A program made the position numbers and the translations under genes. This document shows, in pieces, positions 7,605 through 16,800 of a stretch of DNA of 64,000 nucleotides. The stretch spans positions 1 to 64,000 of the forward strand of contig JABHZE010000003.1 in the NCBI GenBank assembly GCA_018653485.1, read 5' to 3'. The notes below the pieces were generated by a model, which saw nothing but the letters and a program-made list of their open reading frames with translations, was not told the origin of the DNA and did no database searches. The DNA comes from an archaeon. GTDB taxonomy: Archaea; Nanobdellota; Nanobdellia; Pacearchaeales; GW2011-AR1. Position 1 is the stretch's first letter. Each line of letters begins with the position of its first letter.

Positions 7605-8864
7605 ATGAAAAACAAAGCAATTTTGGTTTCTTTTATAGCATTATTCGCTATAGTTTTAACTTTAAGTGCAGTTAGCGCAACTTTGACTAGCTCTGATGTT
7701 ATCGTTAAAGTTAACGATGTAACAGTAAGTGATAGTTCAACTGTTGTTGTAGGAAAAGTATCTGATACTGTTCCTGTACAAGTTAAGTTTACACCATCAG
7801 CAGACTTAGATGTTGACGAAGTAGAAATAGAAGTATACACTGTGGGTTACAGAGATGATATCTCTGAAACAAGCATTGTAACAACTGGTTTAGAATCAGG
7901 AGTTACTTATGTTGAAAGATTCACTGTTGAACTTCCATCTGCTTTAGATTTGGATAAGGATGCTGAAACTGAAGAGCTTTCTCTTTTTGTTAAGATTAGT
8001 TCAAAGAACAATGAAATCTTTGAAGAATCTTATACTATAAGTATGCAAAAGAATAGTGAAAGTTTAACTCTTTTATCTGTTGAAACAGTTGATGAAGCTG
8101 TTGCAGGTAATAGAATCTCAGTTGATGTGGTTGTTCAGAACGATGGTTCTGACAGACTTGACGATGTTTATGTTATTGCTTCAATCCCTGAATTAGGGAT
8201 TAGAGAAAGAGTATATGCTGGAGACATTGAATCTGATCAAGACCAAGATTATGACAACATCAGAGACACTGTTAACAAGAAAGTATACTTGACTATACCT
8301 ACAAACGCCATTCCAGGTGTTTATGATATAGAAGTTGAAGCTTCTAACAGAGACGCAAGCGTAACTGCAAAGGAATCAATTGTTATTAGCGATGTTCAAT
8401 CTGGAGTTCACTCTAGTACATCTGTTAAGACAATTGAATTAGGTTCTGAAGCAACATTTGATGTTATTTTGGTTAATCCAAATGATAGAACTGTTGTTTA
8501 TCAATTAGTACCAAGCGAAAGCACTGGTTTAATTGTTGAATCTGATACTCCGGTAGTTGCAATTTCTGCTGATTCTAGCAGAGTTGTGAAAGTTAATGTT
8601 AAAGCTACAGACAGTGCAGAAGAAGGTACACACCTTATCGGTGTAAATGTTGTTAACGCAGACACAGGCGAGATAGTTAAGCAAGTTAGTTTCAATGTTA
8701 ATGTTGAAGGAAAATCTTCTTCTACATCTACAGAAACAGACTTTGTATTAATTCTTACTGTTGTTTTAGTTATCATATTTGTAGTACTTTTGATCGTACT
8801 TATTGTGCTATTGACTAAAAGACCTGAAGAACCTGAAGAATTCGGAGAAACAAGTTATTACTAG
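7605..8864 (+). CDS. Abundant membrane-anchored surface protein (S-layer-like or surface coat)
   Basis: The 419-residue protein has a signal peptide (residues 1-26, ending SAVSA), an extracytoplasmic part made only of predicted beta strands, probably three or four immunoglobulin-like/CARDB-like modules (for example VDVVVQNDGSDRLDDVYV and ATFDVILVNPNDRT), a Ser/Thr stretch (KSSSTSTETD), one transmembrane helix (about 381-403) and an acidic 15-residue cytoplasmic tail. The strong promoter, and frequent C-ending codons (AAC, GAC) unlike most neighbours, suggest high expression. A structural coat role is inferred; no specific family is recognised with certainty. T-tracts follow the stop codon. 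Confidence 0.65.
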   Translation: MKNKAILVSFIALFAIVLTLSAVSATLTSSDVIVKVNDVTVSDSSTVVVGKVSDTVPVQVKFTPSADLDVDEVEIEVYTVGYRDDISETSIVTTGLESGVTYVERFTVELPSALDLDKDAETEELSLFVKISSKNNEIFEESYTISMQKNSESLTLLSVETVDEAVAGNRISVDVVVQNDGSDRLDDVYVIASIPELGIRERVYAGDIESDQDQDYDNIRDTVNKKVYLTIPTNAIPGVYDIEVEASNRDASVTAKESIVISDVQSGVHSSTSVKTIELGSEATFDVILVNPNDRTVVYQLVPSESTGLIVESDTPVVAISADSSRVVKVNVKATDSAEEGTHLIGVNVVNADTGEIVKQVSFNVNVEGKSSSTSTETDFVLILTVVLVIIFVVLLIVLIVLLTKRPEEPEEFGETSYY

Positions 8865-8872
8865 ACTTATTT

Positions 8873-8905
8873 TCTTTTTTTTTATTTTTTTTATAACTTT
8901 TTTTA
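8873..8905 (+). terminator. T-rich terminator
   Basis: Runs of 6-9 T separated by single A/C/ATAAC bases start 9 bases after the stop codon of the surface protein gene, the usual archaeal intrinsic-termination signal. A further T-rich run follows at 8920-8931. Confidence 0.65.
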
Positions 8906-9022
8906 TTGATGAATTCTTTTTTTTCTTTTTTTGAAAAAGAGAGGGTGATTAAATGAGGGGATTAATTTAGAGGAATTTGGAGGGTGTGATGAGATTTTTT
9001 AAGAAATTATTGATAATGTAAA

Positions 9023-9646
9023 TTATACATATACTTCTCTTTTAGGAAATTCAGGATAATTTAGAACTAATAAATCATTTTCGAGATGAGCGTAAGCTCT
9101 TTTGTAATAACTCTTGTTCTCAAAATCTGCTCTTGTGTAATAGAAATTTATTTTGCCATATTTTGCATCATAGTATCCATGTTCTACAACTTCATCATTA
9201 ATAACATGGCTAAATAAAAAACCATCTCTAAAATATAATACGTTTTCTTCATTGTTACAAATATCATTAGGTGCAAAATCAATATTTGTTGAGACTAAAT
9301 GCCTGGGCCTATTTTTTATCTGCATTGTGCTTGTTACAGGAGTTTTTATTGTTGGTGCCTTAATAGTTATTTCTTGAGTAGTTGAATCAGATGGTGTAGA
9401 TGAAGGTGTTGATGAAGGAGTTTGTGTTCCTGATGGGCCTGATGTTGCGCCGGTTCTAGAATCTATTGAAGGCACTTCTTGTGGTTCTGTAGGGGATAAA
9501 GAAGTGGCAGTGCCTGCTAAGTCTTCATCTGCAAGAGTTTCTTGTTGAGATATTTTTGTTGTGATGTTTATTGCTAATAATGAGGCTATAACTAGAATGA
9601 ATAATACTGTTATGGATATTAGTGTTATTTTTGTTGTTTTTCTCAT
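9023..9646 (-). CDS. Membrane-anchored extracytoplasmic protein with Ser/Thr/Pro-rich stalk
   Basis: Not recognised as a known family. The 207-residue protein has a short basic start, one membrane anchor (residues 7-28), a stalk of about 60 residues rich in S, T, P and G (PSGTQTPSSTPSSTPSDSTT), then a C-terminal domain of about 100 residues with alternating aromatic/charged strands (VLYFRDGFLFSHVINDEVVE, KINFYYTRADFENKSYYKRA). It ends 48 bases upstream of the start side of the protease-thioredoxin gene region on the same strand and may be co-transcribed with it. The stalk would lift the domain off the membrane. Function unknown. Confidence 0.55.
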   Translation of the reverse strand: MRKTTKITLISITVLFILVIASLLAINITTKISQQETLADEDLAGTATSLSPTEPQEVPSIDSRTGATSGPSGTQTPSSTPSSTPSDSTTQEITIKAPTIKTPVTSTMQIKNRPRHLVSTNIDFAPNDICNNEENVLYFRDGFLFSHVINDEVVEHGYYDAKYGKINFYYTRADFENKSYYKRAYAHLENDLLVLNYPEFPKREVYV

Positions 9647-9694
9647 TTTGTTTTTGTTTTTTATTTAGTTGGGTTTTGATTTATTTAAGGTTGA

Positions 9695-11890
9695 TTATTG
9701 TTGCCGGGTATTATATCTTTCTGGGTTTTGTAAAATATTATTTATTCCTGATTGGATTTCTTCAGCAGTATTTACAGGTGGTTGGCTAAGGGGATTATAG
9801 CCTTGTGATTTATGATAATAAATAACCTCTCCATCCTTAGTTAAAAGATAATTTACTTGAGGTAATGCTCCTCCTCCATAAGTTTCTTTGTAAAGTCTTC
9901 CAATCTCTGAAGTTAAATCTAATCTCCCGCCAGGTAATTCGGGGATAAGATGATCTATTATTGTTACTTTTAGATTATTTCTATTATTATTGGTTATTGT
10001 TGTAAAAACCTGTGCTTGTTTCATTGCTCTGCACGGTCCGCAAGATGAAGAGGTAAATCTAGTAATTGTTAGATGGTAGTTAGGTTCTGGTTCTGGTTCT
10101 ACGGGAGGTTCTACTGGAGGTTGTGTAGGTGGTTGTGTAGGAGGTTCGGGATATGTAGAATCTTCACAAGAAGGGGCAGGCTCAGGTGGAGGGGAGGATA
10201 GTGGAGGAATTGGAGTAACTATATCAGGTGATGGTAGGATAGGATCATCGCCACAAGTACAAGCATTACATCCTCTCTGAACTGCTTCTATGTCATCCTT
10301 ATAAGATTTGCCTAGTTGAGATTTGACGTATTCTACCCATTCTTTTTCGAAATCTGAAGTGTCTTCTAGGCCAAAGTATTCTTCTAATGCACCATCCCAA
10401 TCATCTTCTAAACTAGCCTTTTTTGTCATTTCTAAAATATCTCGTTTTGCTCCGCAAGGATCTTTTCCTTGTTTTTTTAGTTCTTCACTTCTTATTTTAT
10501 ATAGATATTCAACCATGCTTGAACATTGAGCATAAAATGTTTCAACATTTTCAGGGTAATCGCTCATCTCAAGAATCTCATCAAAAGGGACATGCTCTTG
10601 AACAAATAAATCTTTTATAAGCTTTTTAAATCTCCTACATTTTGTTTCTTGATTTTGATTCAAGGTTGATACACCTTCTTCCATACAAGATCCTGCCATC
10701 CCAGGGAGCGCTTCCATTTGTTCTCCAAATAAATATGCAGAAATTATATGTTGAGTTTCATGAGCGATTGTAGACTCTAAAATATCTGAAGGAGTTCCAA
10801 TTAAATTTCCAGTAGTAGGAGTAACCCCTGTTCTAGAAACCTCTCCTCCTGCATGAATTGCATCTATCTCTTTAACTTGAAATTTTACTCTTGGGGATAA
10901 AAATCCTGCCATTTGATCTTTACTAGTTATCATCCCATATTGAACTGCATTTACACATAAACTCCATTCCAATGTTAATGCATACTGACAAGCACTAACT
11001 GTAGGTTCAGTTGGAGGATTATCTTCATCTATTGTTACATCTACCTGAAAATTAGCAGATCCAAAATAAGTTCCTTGAGCATAGGCCTGACTGCAAGTTG
11101 TTTCTATATCTTTGTTTAAATCTTCTTTACTTCCGCAAATCTTATCTGTTTTATCTTCGCAAGGATTAGGGGAATCAGGGCATTTACAATCTTCTTTCTC
11201 TTTTTTCTTGCATTTCCCATAACCATCACAAAGCCCATAGCCCTTGTTACACCCATAACCCTCTTTAGCCTTATCTGCTTGGCAGATTCCGGTGTTCCCA
11301 GGCCCAACTTTAAAGTGGAAGGTGTAGGTTTCTGTATCTGTTCTTAAAACCTCCAAAGGATTATTTTTTACATATTGTATTGTTACCACCATTGTCTGGG
11401 TTTTATCATTATTTATTGTCCCTTTAATTGGAATTTCAATTTGAGTTACTGGATGATTAACATCAATTGCATCAGAGCCCCCATAAATGAAAGTTATGAA
11501 ATCATATTCAAAAACCCCCTTAACAAATGGTTCAACATCTAGGATTAGAGTAGTGTCTATTAATTGTCCTGCCCCAATGTTTAATGAAAAAGTATTATCG
11601 TCTTGAGGAATTAATACTCCCTCTTTAACACACTTCAAACAATCCTTACAATTTCCATAACCATAGCCACATTTTTCTCCTATTTCATTCCCTTCTTCTT
11701 GAAAAACTGCTTGTTGTATGGAAAACTTAAAAATATCTAAAAATCTTTCAAAAAGTCCAATAGATGCTAATTCTCCATCTTCTTCTACTTCTTTAACTGA
11801 TAAAGATGAGATAATAAATAGGAATACTATAACGATTAATACTAATATAGTTAGAAATACAACTCTCTTTTTAACATCCCCTTTTCTCAT
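9695..11890 (-). CDS. Membrane-anchored HExxH metalloprotease-like protein fused to a thioredoxin domain
   Basis: 731 residues. In order: N-terminal membrane anchor (9-29); a Cys-rich patch (CGYGYGNCKDCLKC, about 74-88); a beta-rich domain (100-200); a second Cys-rich segment (203-252); a helical domain with the zinc-binding motif HETQH (377-381) and downstream acidic pair EE (404-405), the layout of gluzincin-type peptidases; a Pro-rich hinge (about 560-604); and a C-terminal thioredoxin-like domain (605-731) with active site CGPC (617-620) and a later LPQ that supplies the cis-proline. All domains would face outside. Proteolysis coupled to disulfide reduction or shuffling of surface proteins is inferred. 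The protease family is uncertain; the CGPC motif is clear. Confidence 0.7.
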   Translation of the reverse strand: MRKGDVKKRVVFLTILVLIVIVFLFIISSLSVKEVEEDGELASIGLFERFLDIFKFSIQQAVFQEEGNEIGEKCGYGYGNCKDCLKCVKEGVLIPQDDNTFSLNIGAGQLIDTTLILDVEPFVKGVFEYDFITFIYGGSDAIDVNHPVTQIEIPIKGTINNDKTQTMVVTIQYVKNNPLEVLRTDTETYTFHFKVGPGNTGICQADKAKEGYGCNKGYGLCDGYGKCKKKEKEDCKCPDSPNPCEDKTDKICGSKEDLNKDIETTCSQAYAQGTYFGSANFQVDVTIDEDNPPTEPTVSACQYALTLEWSLCVNAVQYGMITSKDQMAGFLSPRVKFQVKEIDAIHAGGEVSRTGVTPTTGNLIGTPSDILESTIAHETQHIISAYLFGEQMEALPGMAGSCMEEGVSTLNQNQETKCRRFKKLIKDLFVQEHVPFDEILEMSDYPENVETFYAQCSSMVEYLYKIRSEELKKQGKDPCGAKRDILEMTKKASLEDDWDGALEEYFGLEDTSDFEKEWVEYVKSQLGKSYKDDIEAVQRGCNACTCGDDPILPSPDIVTPIPPLSSPPPEPAPSCEDSTYPEPPTQPPTQPPVEPPVEPEPEPNYHLTITRFTSSSCGPCRAMKQAQVFTTITNNNRNNLKVTIIDHLIPELPGGRLDLTSEIGRLYKETYGGGALPQVNYLLTKDGEVIYYHKSQGYNPLSQPPVNTAEEIQSGINNILQNPERYNTRQQ

Positions 11891-11982
11891 TGTTATTGAA
11901 GGTTAAATGCGTTTATAAGTATTTTGTGAGACTATACTTCAATACTCAGAACCTTTTCGAAAAAGCTTCACCAAAACCTGGA

Positions 11983-14847
11983 CTATACCTCGATGCTTAA
12001 CACCTTAGAGATTCCTTCTTGCATTGATACACCATAAATAACATTAGAAGATTCACTAATGATTGAATCATTGTGTGTGATTATTAGATATTGTCCTTTT
12101 TTCATGTGCTTTTTTAAAAGATATCCTAGTTTTTCTGAATTTCTTTTATCTAATGCTGCATCTATCTCATCAAAGATATAAAAATAATATGGACGATATT
12201 CTTGAATTGCGAAAATTAATGATAATGCTACAAGGGTTTGTTCTCCACCTGATAGTGAAGTTACATCAAACTTTTTTCCTCCTCCAACATTAACTAAGAT
12301 ATCTAATCCTGCATTAAAAATTTCTTTTTTGTCTTGAGGTTGAATTGAGACAATTCCTTTAGTTGAAAGTTGTGAGAAGTTTCTTGAGAATTGTTCATTA
12401 ACTGCATCTAATGTCTGAATAAATGCTTTTTTCTTTTTCTTGTCTATTTGAATAATTATCCTTAAGATTTCATCTTTTTCTTTTTCAAGCATTTCTACTT
12501 TATCTTTTATTTTATCATATTCTGCTTTTATTCCTTCATAAACCTCTAATGCCCTCATATTTACACTTCCAATTCTTATTAGTGTTGTTTCAGAATTATG
12601 TAATTTTTCTTTAAGTTTTTCTATTGGGAGTGAAAGAAATTCAACTCCCTTAAATTCAAATAATTCTTCTGTAAGTGTATCTTTTTTTGCAGAAATTTGT
12701 GCTTTAGTTATTTTAAAATTATTAGTATCTCCTTCTAAAACTCTTTTTTCATTTTGATCTCTAAGTAGGCTTGATTCTAATCTTCTAACCCTATCCTGCA
12801 ATAAATTTTTCTCTTCAAACATTTTTTGATATTTCTTTTTAAGAACTTCTGCTTGTTCTTCTTTTTTTTCTGTAATTGATTCTTTTTCTTCTAATGAAGC
12901 GTTGATAAATTCTAAATTATCAGTGATATCCTCCTTATCTCTTGAATTTTGTTTTATTGCAAGTTGAGTTCTATCTAATTCTCTTTGTTTTTGAGTTAAT
13001 TCAAACCCTAAATCCCGTTCTTCTGTTCTTTGAAGTTCATTAACCTCTAATTGAAGTGATTCAAATTGTTCTTCACTTAATTTTGTTTTAGAAATATTAT
13101 TTTCATAAGTTTTCTTTTTTGCTTCTAAATCTTTAAATTCTTTTTCTAAAATAACTAATTGCTCATTATTTCTTTTTAATTGTTCTTTTTTCTCAAATAT
13201 ATTTTGTATTTTAACTAAATCTATATTTCTTATATTTATTTCAATAGCTTGTCTTGATATAGCTTCTTTTGTTTTTTCAATATTTTCTCTTGTTTCATCA
13301 ATTTTTTTATTTGAATTGATTATCATTTCGTTTGCTTTTTTTATTTTAGAATCTGAATCATCCATTACATGGCCAATATGTTCCTTGGTTATTTGTGTTT
13401 GACATAACGGGCAAGTATCTAATTTAGATACATCTGATTTAATCTTTTCAGCTTCTATTATTTTTTGTTTTTCAATTGCTTTTATTTTTTCTTTTTCAAG
13501 TAGAAGACCTTCAAATGAAGAAACTTTTTCTTTATTGTCTTCCATTGATTGTTTAAGATTAACTAATGCTTCTCTGTGTTGGTCAAGAGTTTCTTTAATT
13601 TTTATTTCTTTTTCAATTTGTTCTAATTGGTTTAATATAAAATTAGATTCATTTTTAATTCTCTGGAGTTGTCTTTTTTTATCCTCTAATTGAGTTGTAG
13701 TTGAAGAAAGATTTGATTTTATTAGATAATGCTTTCTTTTTAATTCATTTAATTCATCTAATTTTGCTTTTTTTTCTTCTAGTTCTTTTTTCCTATTATT
13801 CCCTTTTTCTTTAGACATTTCTTGAATTTCTTTTTGATAATTTTTTGTTGTTTCTTCTAAAGAATGTTTTCTTCTATCTAATTCTACTAAATTATTTTCA
13901 AAGTTTTCCTTTCTTGCAATTAAACCTGCTATTTCTTGTTTAAATTCAGAGATTTCTCTATTTAATGTATCTTGTTCTAAACCAGAAGATTTTTGAATTG
14001 TTTCAGAAATTGTGTTTATTTTTTCTTCTAATAATTTTATTTCATTAGTTAGTCTAGTTAAATTTAATTCTATTTTAGAAATATCTTTTATTTTAGATTC
14101 TATCCTTTGATTATTTTCTTTTAGTTCTTTTTCTCTTGTTTGTATATTTCTTTGAATAATTGATGCCTTACATCTTTTAACAATAATTTCAAGTTTTTTG
14201 AATCTTAATGCTTGTTCTCTTTCATTTTCTAGATTTCTTAAATAATTTGTTCTTTCTCTTAAAACAGCATTAATTTGTTTTAATTTTTCTTCTGTTCTAT
14301 CTAATTCTTTTAATGATTTTGTTTTTCTCATTTCATAAACTGAGATTCCTGCAACTTCTTCTATTACTTTCCTTCTATCATCTGGAGGATTTTTAACAAA
14401 CTTTTCAATTTCTCCTTGTAAAACAATATTAAATCCATGAGGGTCTATTCCTGCTTGACTTAAAAGTTCTAAAACTTCTTGTCTTGTTCTTGTTTCATCA
14501 TTTATTTTATATGTACTTTGTCCATTCTTTTTTACTGTTCTTCTTAATTTTATTTCTTTATTATCTAAAGCAAATGTTTTTTCTTCATTATCTAAAACTA
14601 TTTCAACATATCCTTGACTTGCTCCTTTGAATTCTTTATTTCCTGAAAAAATTAAATGAGAAGCCTTTGCTGCTCTGATACTTTTTATAGATAGTCTTCC
14701 TAAAACAAAACATAAGGCATCTGTGATATTAGATTTTCCAGAACCATTTGGGCCCACAACACAAACTACATTTTTATCAAATGGGACATTTGTTTCTCTT
14801 GCAAAACTTTTGAATCCTTTCATTACCAGCTTTTTTATGTATGTCAT
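11983..14847 (-). CDS. smc: SMC-family chromosome protein with a zinc-hook instead of a hinge
   Basis: 954 residues, well short of the 1150-1200 of standard SMC. The heads are SMC-like: Walker A GPNGSGKS (32-39), MKGFKSFA near the start, signature LSGGEQ (865-870), Walker B FDE (D893, E894) with DEIDAALD, and a final ITHND switch. Between them lie two long coiled coils of about 300 residues. At the exact middle is TCPLCQ (C479, C482), a CxxC zinc hook as in Rad50, and there is no room for the 150-residue SMC hinge. Established role of SMC: ATP-dependent loop formation and chromosome segregation; Rad50: break repair. No ScpA/ScpB, Mre11 or HerA gene is adjacent. Confidence 0.85.
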   Translation of the reverse strand: MTYIKKLVMKGFKSFARETNVPFDKNVVCVVGPNGSGKSNITDALCFVLGRLSIKSIRAAKASHLIFSGNKEFKGASQGYVEIVLDNEEKTFALDNKEIKLRRTVKKNGQSTYKINDETRTRQEVLELLSQAGIDPHGFNIVLQGEIEKFVKNPPDDRRKVIEEVAGISVYEMRKTKSLKELDRTEEKLKQINAVLRERTNYLRNLENEREQALRFKKLEIIVKRCKASIIQRNIQTREKELKENNQRIESKIKDISKIELNLTRLTNEIKLLEEKINTISETIQKSSGLEQDTLNREISEFKQEIAGLIARKENFENNLVELDRRKHSLEETTKNYQKEIQEMSKEKGNNRKKELEEKKAKLDELNELKRKHYLIKSNLSSTTTQLEDKKRQLQRIKNESNFILNQLEQIEKEIKIKETLDQHREALVNLKQSMEDNKEKVSSFEGLLLEKEKIKAIEKQKIIEAEKIKSDVSKLDTCPLCQTQITKEHIGHVMDDSDSKIKKANEMIINSNKKIDETRENIEKTKEAISRQAIEINIRNIDLVKIQNIFEKKEQLKRNNEQLVILEKEFKDLEAKKKTYENNISKTKLSEEQFESLQLEVNELQRTEERDLGFELTQKQRELDRTQLAIKQNSRDKEDITDNLEFINASLEEKESITEKKEEQAEVLKKKYQKMFEEKNLLQDRVRRLESSLLRDQNEKRVLEGDTNNFKITKAQISAKKDTLTEELFEFKGVEFLSLPIEKLKEKLHNSETTLIRIGSVNMRALEVYEGIKAEYDKIKDKVEMLEKEKDEILRIIIQIDKKKKKAFIQTLDAVNEQFSRNFSQLSTKGIVSIQPQDKKEIFNAGLDILVNVGGGKKFDVTSLSGGEQTLVALSLIFAIQEYRPYYFYIFDEIDAALDKRNSEKLGYLLKKHMKKGQYLIITHNDSIISESSNVIYGVSMQEGISKVLSIEV

Positions 14848-14924
14848 ATTTGTATTTCTTCTTTTTTAATTAATGATTCTAAGGAAAAGAGGTTTTTAAG
14901 TTTTTATTGAGAAGGAAGTAACTT

Positions 14925-15419
14925 ATGATTCTGGGTTTTAGATATATTCTGATTATAGTTATCTTTTTATATCCTATTTTATATTATTTTTTTATGATTA
15001 ATAAAGAACTTGAAGAAGCACTTTGTAAAGATGCTAGTGAAAGAACTGGAATTGATATTAAAGTTGTTAGAAGAATGAGGCAGATAGGTATTGGAGAGGC
15101 AATTCAAAGATTTCTTCCAGATGATGTTAAGGTTAGATTATTAGAAAAAAGAGATTATGTTTTAAATCCTGAGACTAATAATGATCGTATGATAAATATG
15201 GGTTTTGGTCTTTCTAGGATTGGAAATTATAGGTGTGATTTTTATGAGAGTAAAGAAGGTATGGAATGGTATGAATCTAGGTGTAAGACTCATAATAGTA
15301 TGGCGATTATTGCCTTGCATATTGATGCTGATTGTAAGAGGGAATATGATAAAAGGCAGAAAGGTGAGGCTAGAACTCGGGCTAGATTAAGGCGTCATGG
15401 TGCTAGATGGAGTGGGTAG
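14925..15419 (+). CDS. Hypothetical protein, possibly membrane-anchored
   Basis: Not recognised. With the ATG at 14925 it has 164 residues starting with a hydrophobic helix (residues 2-23). An alternative ATG at 14994 would give 141 soluble residues (MINKELEEALCKDASERTG); a TATA-like stretch CTTTTTATAT about 25 bp before it fits leaderless initiation, and an equally placed T/A-rich box precedes 14925, so the sequence does not decide. The soluble part is basic at its C-terminus (KGEARTRARLRRHGARWSG), suggesting nucleic-acid contact. It is divergent from the smc gene. Confidence 0.5.
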   Translation: MILGFRYILIIVIFLYPILYYFFMINKELEEALCKDASERTGIDIKVVRRMRQIGIGEAIQRFLPDDVKVRLLEKRDYVLNPETNNDRMINMGFGLSRIGNYRCDFYESKEGMEWYESRCKTHNSMAIIALHIDADCKREYDKRQKGEARTRARLRRHGARWSG

Positions 15420-15420
15420 A

Positions 15421-16065
15421 TTACAATAATGTTTGTTGATTTGCTTTTTCTTGTTCAGCTATTTTTTTGTATGTAGCCCATGTTTTTCTGAATATTTCTG
15501 GATGTTTGTTCCAGTTGTCTTTTATGAATGCTTTTGTGTTAGGGTCTGCAGGATATCCTGAACCTGTGTTCCCATATTTTTCTTTGAGTTTATCTACTTG
15601 GTTTTCTCTTTCTACTTTTGCTAATATTGATGCTGCTGAACAAACAGGATATATTGCATCTGCTTTGTGTTCTACTATTAGTTTGATTTCCTTGTTGTTA
15701 AGGAGATTTCTTAGATATTCTTCAAATTTTGGGGGGTTTGTGCTTGGGCAGTCTATTATTGCTACATCTGGATTTAATGCATTGATTATTTCTGCTTGTT
15801 TATGTGCTTCAAGCCAGTTAAGGTTTAAGTCTGTTGAGTTTAATGCTGAATCTATTTCTTGAGGTGAGGTTATTATTACTTTGTGTTCAAAGTTTTCTCT
15901 TAAGTGTTGGTCTAATTTTAGTCTTTTTGGATGTGGGATGAGTTTAGAATCTTTAACTTCTCCTAACATTTCTTCTTTTCCTTCTTCAATCATTACTCCT
16001 GCCATAACTAATGGGCCTATTACAGGGCCTCTTCCTGCTTCATCAATTCCTAGAACTTTTGTCAT
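15421..16065 (-). CDS. rnhB: Ribonuclease HII
   Basis: 214 residues, the usual archaeal RNase HII length. Active-site carboxylates are visible: D8 and E9 in GIDEAGRG, D105 in AIIDCPS, and D136 in HKADAIYPVCSAASILAK, a region highly characteristic of the family. The enzyme cuts the RNA strand of RNA/DNA hybrids and starts removal of misincorporated ribonucleotides. The gene converges with the hypothetical gene at 14925 with a 1-base gap between stops. Confidence is high. Confidence 0.95.
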   Translation of the reverse strand: MTKVLGIDEAGRGPVIGPLVMAGVMIEEGKEEMLGEVKDSKLIPHPKRLKLDQHLRENFEHKVIITSPQEIDSALNSTDLNLNWLEAHKQAEIINALNPDVAIIDCPSTNPPKFEEYLRNLLNNKEIKLIVEHKADAIYPVCSAASILAKVERENQVDKLKEKYGNTGSGYPADPNTKAFIKDNWNKHPEIFRKTWATYKKIAEQEKANQQTLL

Positions 16066-16172
16066 TGTACTTGATTAAATTTAGTTTTGTTTTTATAGTT
16101 TATTGTTGTTTTGTGTTGAATATAGTGTTTAATCTTGATAATCTTTTTAAAACTAGGGAATTATGTTTAGAT

Positions 16173-16529
16173 ATGAGTTTTTTGGATTTAGAAAGATTGA
16201 GTAGAGAAGAGATGGATGAAGAAATAGGTTCTTGTAGAGAGGTTTTGGAGGGATGTTTAGAGAGTAGTGATTTAATTTGTCTGAATACTAAAAATTGTCG
16301 TAGTTATATTGATGATGTTGTTGCTAGTCATTTGGAAAAAGTGGGAAAAGAAAAATGGTTGGTTAATAATGGTAGTTGGTATCAAACAGGAGGGGTTTCA
16401 GAATTAGTTTTAATTAGGTTTGTTCGTGAGGAGAAGGTTTTTGATAATCCTCATGTTGGGAAATATAAGATTGAGGAAACTTATCTTGAGCATAGTGTTA
16501 GAGCGTTTACAGCTCATGGTGTTGAGTGA
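16173..16529 (+). CDS. Hypothetical small soluble protein
   Basis: 118 residues from the ATG at 16173, chosen because a TATA-like CTTTTTAAAA at 16143-16152 puts the expected transcription start at about this codon (leaderless). A longer upstream reading runs into the rnhB promoter and looks non-coding. The protein is acidic and helical at the start (DLERLSREEMDEEIGSCREV) with a C-terminal half containing NGSWYQTGGVSELVLIRFV and YLEHSVRAFTAHGVE. No family recognised. Confidence 0.55.
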   Translation: MSFLDLERLSREEMDEEIGSCREVLEGCLESSDLICLNTKNCRSYIDDVVASHLEKVGKEKWLVNNGSWYQTGGVSELVLIRFVREEKVFDNPHVGKYKIEETYLEHSVRAFTAHGVE

Positions 16530-16572
16530 TTTTTTTAGAAAGGGTTTTAAAGCTATAACTCCTTAGGGTTTT

Positions 16573-16725
16573 ATGAAAAAGAGAGTATTTTGGATTATTG
16601 GAATATCACTATTAATAATAGCCGGGGCATATAAATTTTTAGATTTCCCTTATTTTAATATCCTTGGAGGAATTATTGGAGTTATTATCGCTCTATTAGT
16701 AATTTATTCTACATTAAAAAAATAA
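16573..16725 (+). CDS. Two-helix membrane microprotein (50 residues)
   Basis: ATG at 16573, stop TAA at 16723-16725. Basic start MKKR, then a hydrophobic helix (FWIIGISLLIIAGA), a short polar turn (YKFLDFPYFN) and a second helix (GGIIGVIIALLVIYS) ending in KK. GTTTTAAA about 25-30 bp upstream fits a leaderless promoter. Similar in design to the small membrane proteins at 22306-22830. Function unknown. Confidence 0.5.
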   Translation: MKKRVFWIIGISLLIIAGAYKFLDFPYFNILGGIIGVIIALLVIYSTLKK

Positions 16726-16800
16726 AAGATTTTTTTAATTTTCTAAACAATCGTATGATTGTTTATTTTAAAAATAGTCTGAGAAATACTTAAAGTATTA

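Noticed and set aside
11983..14847. Calling the SMC-like gene Rad50
   Set aside because: Despite the CxxC hook, both head regions (KGFKSFA, LSGGEQ, DEIDAALD) and lack of an Mre11 neighbour fit SMC better.
15467..15862. Long plus-strand frame opposite rnhB
   Set aside because: Mirror of the conserved RNase HII gene with no ribosome-binding site or family pattern.
16011..16172. Longer N-terminus for the gene at 16173
   Set aside because: It would overlap the rnhB promoter, is Phe/Leu-rich and ignores the well-placed TATA box.
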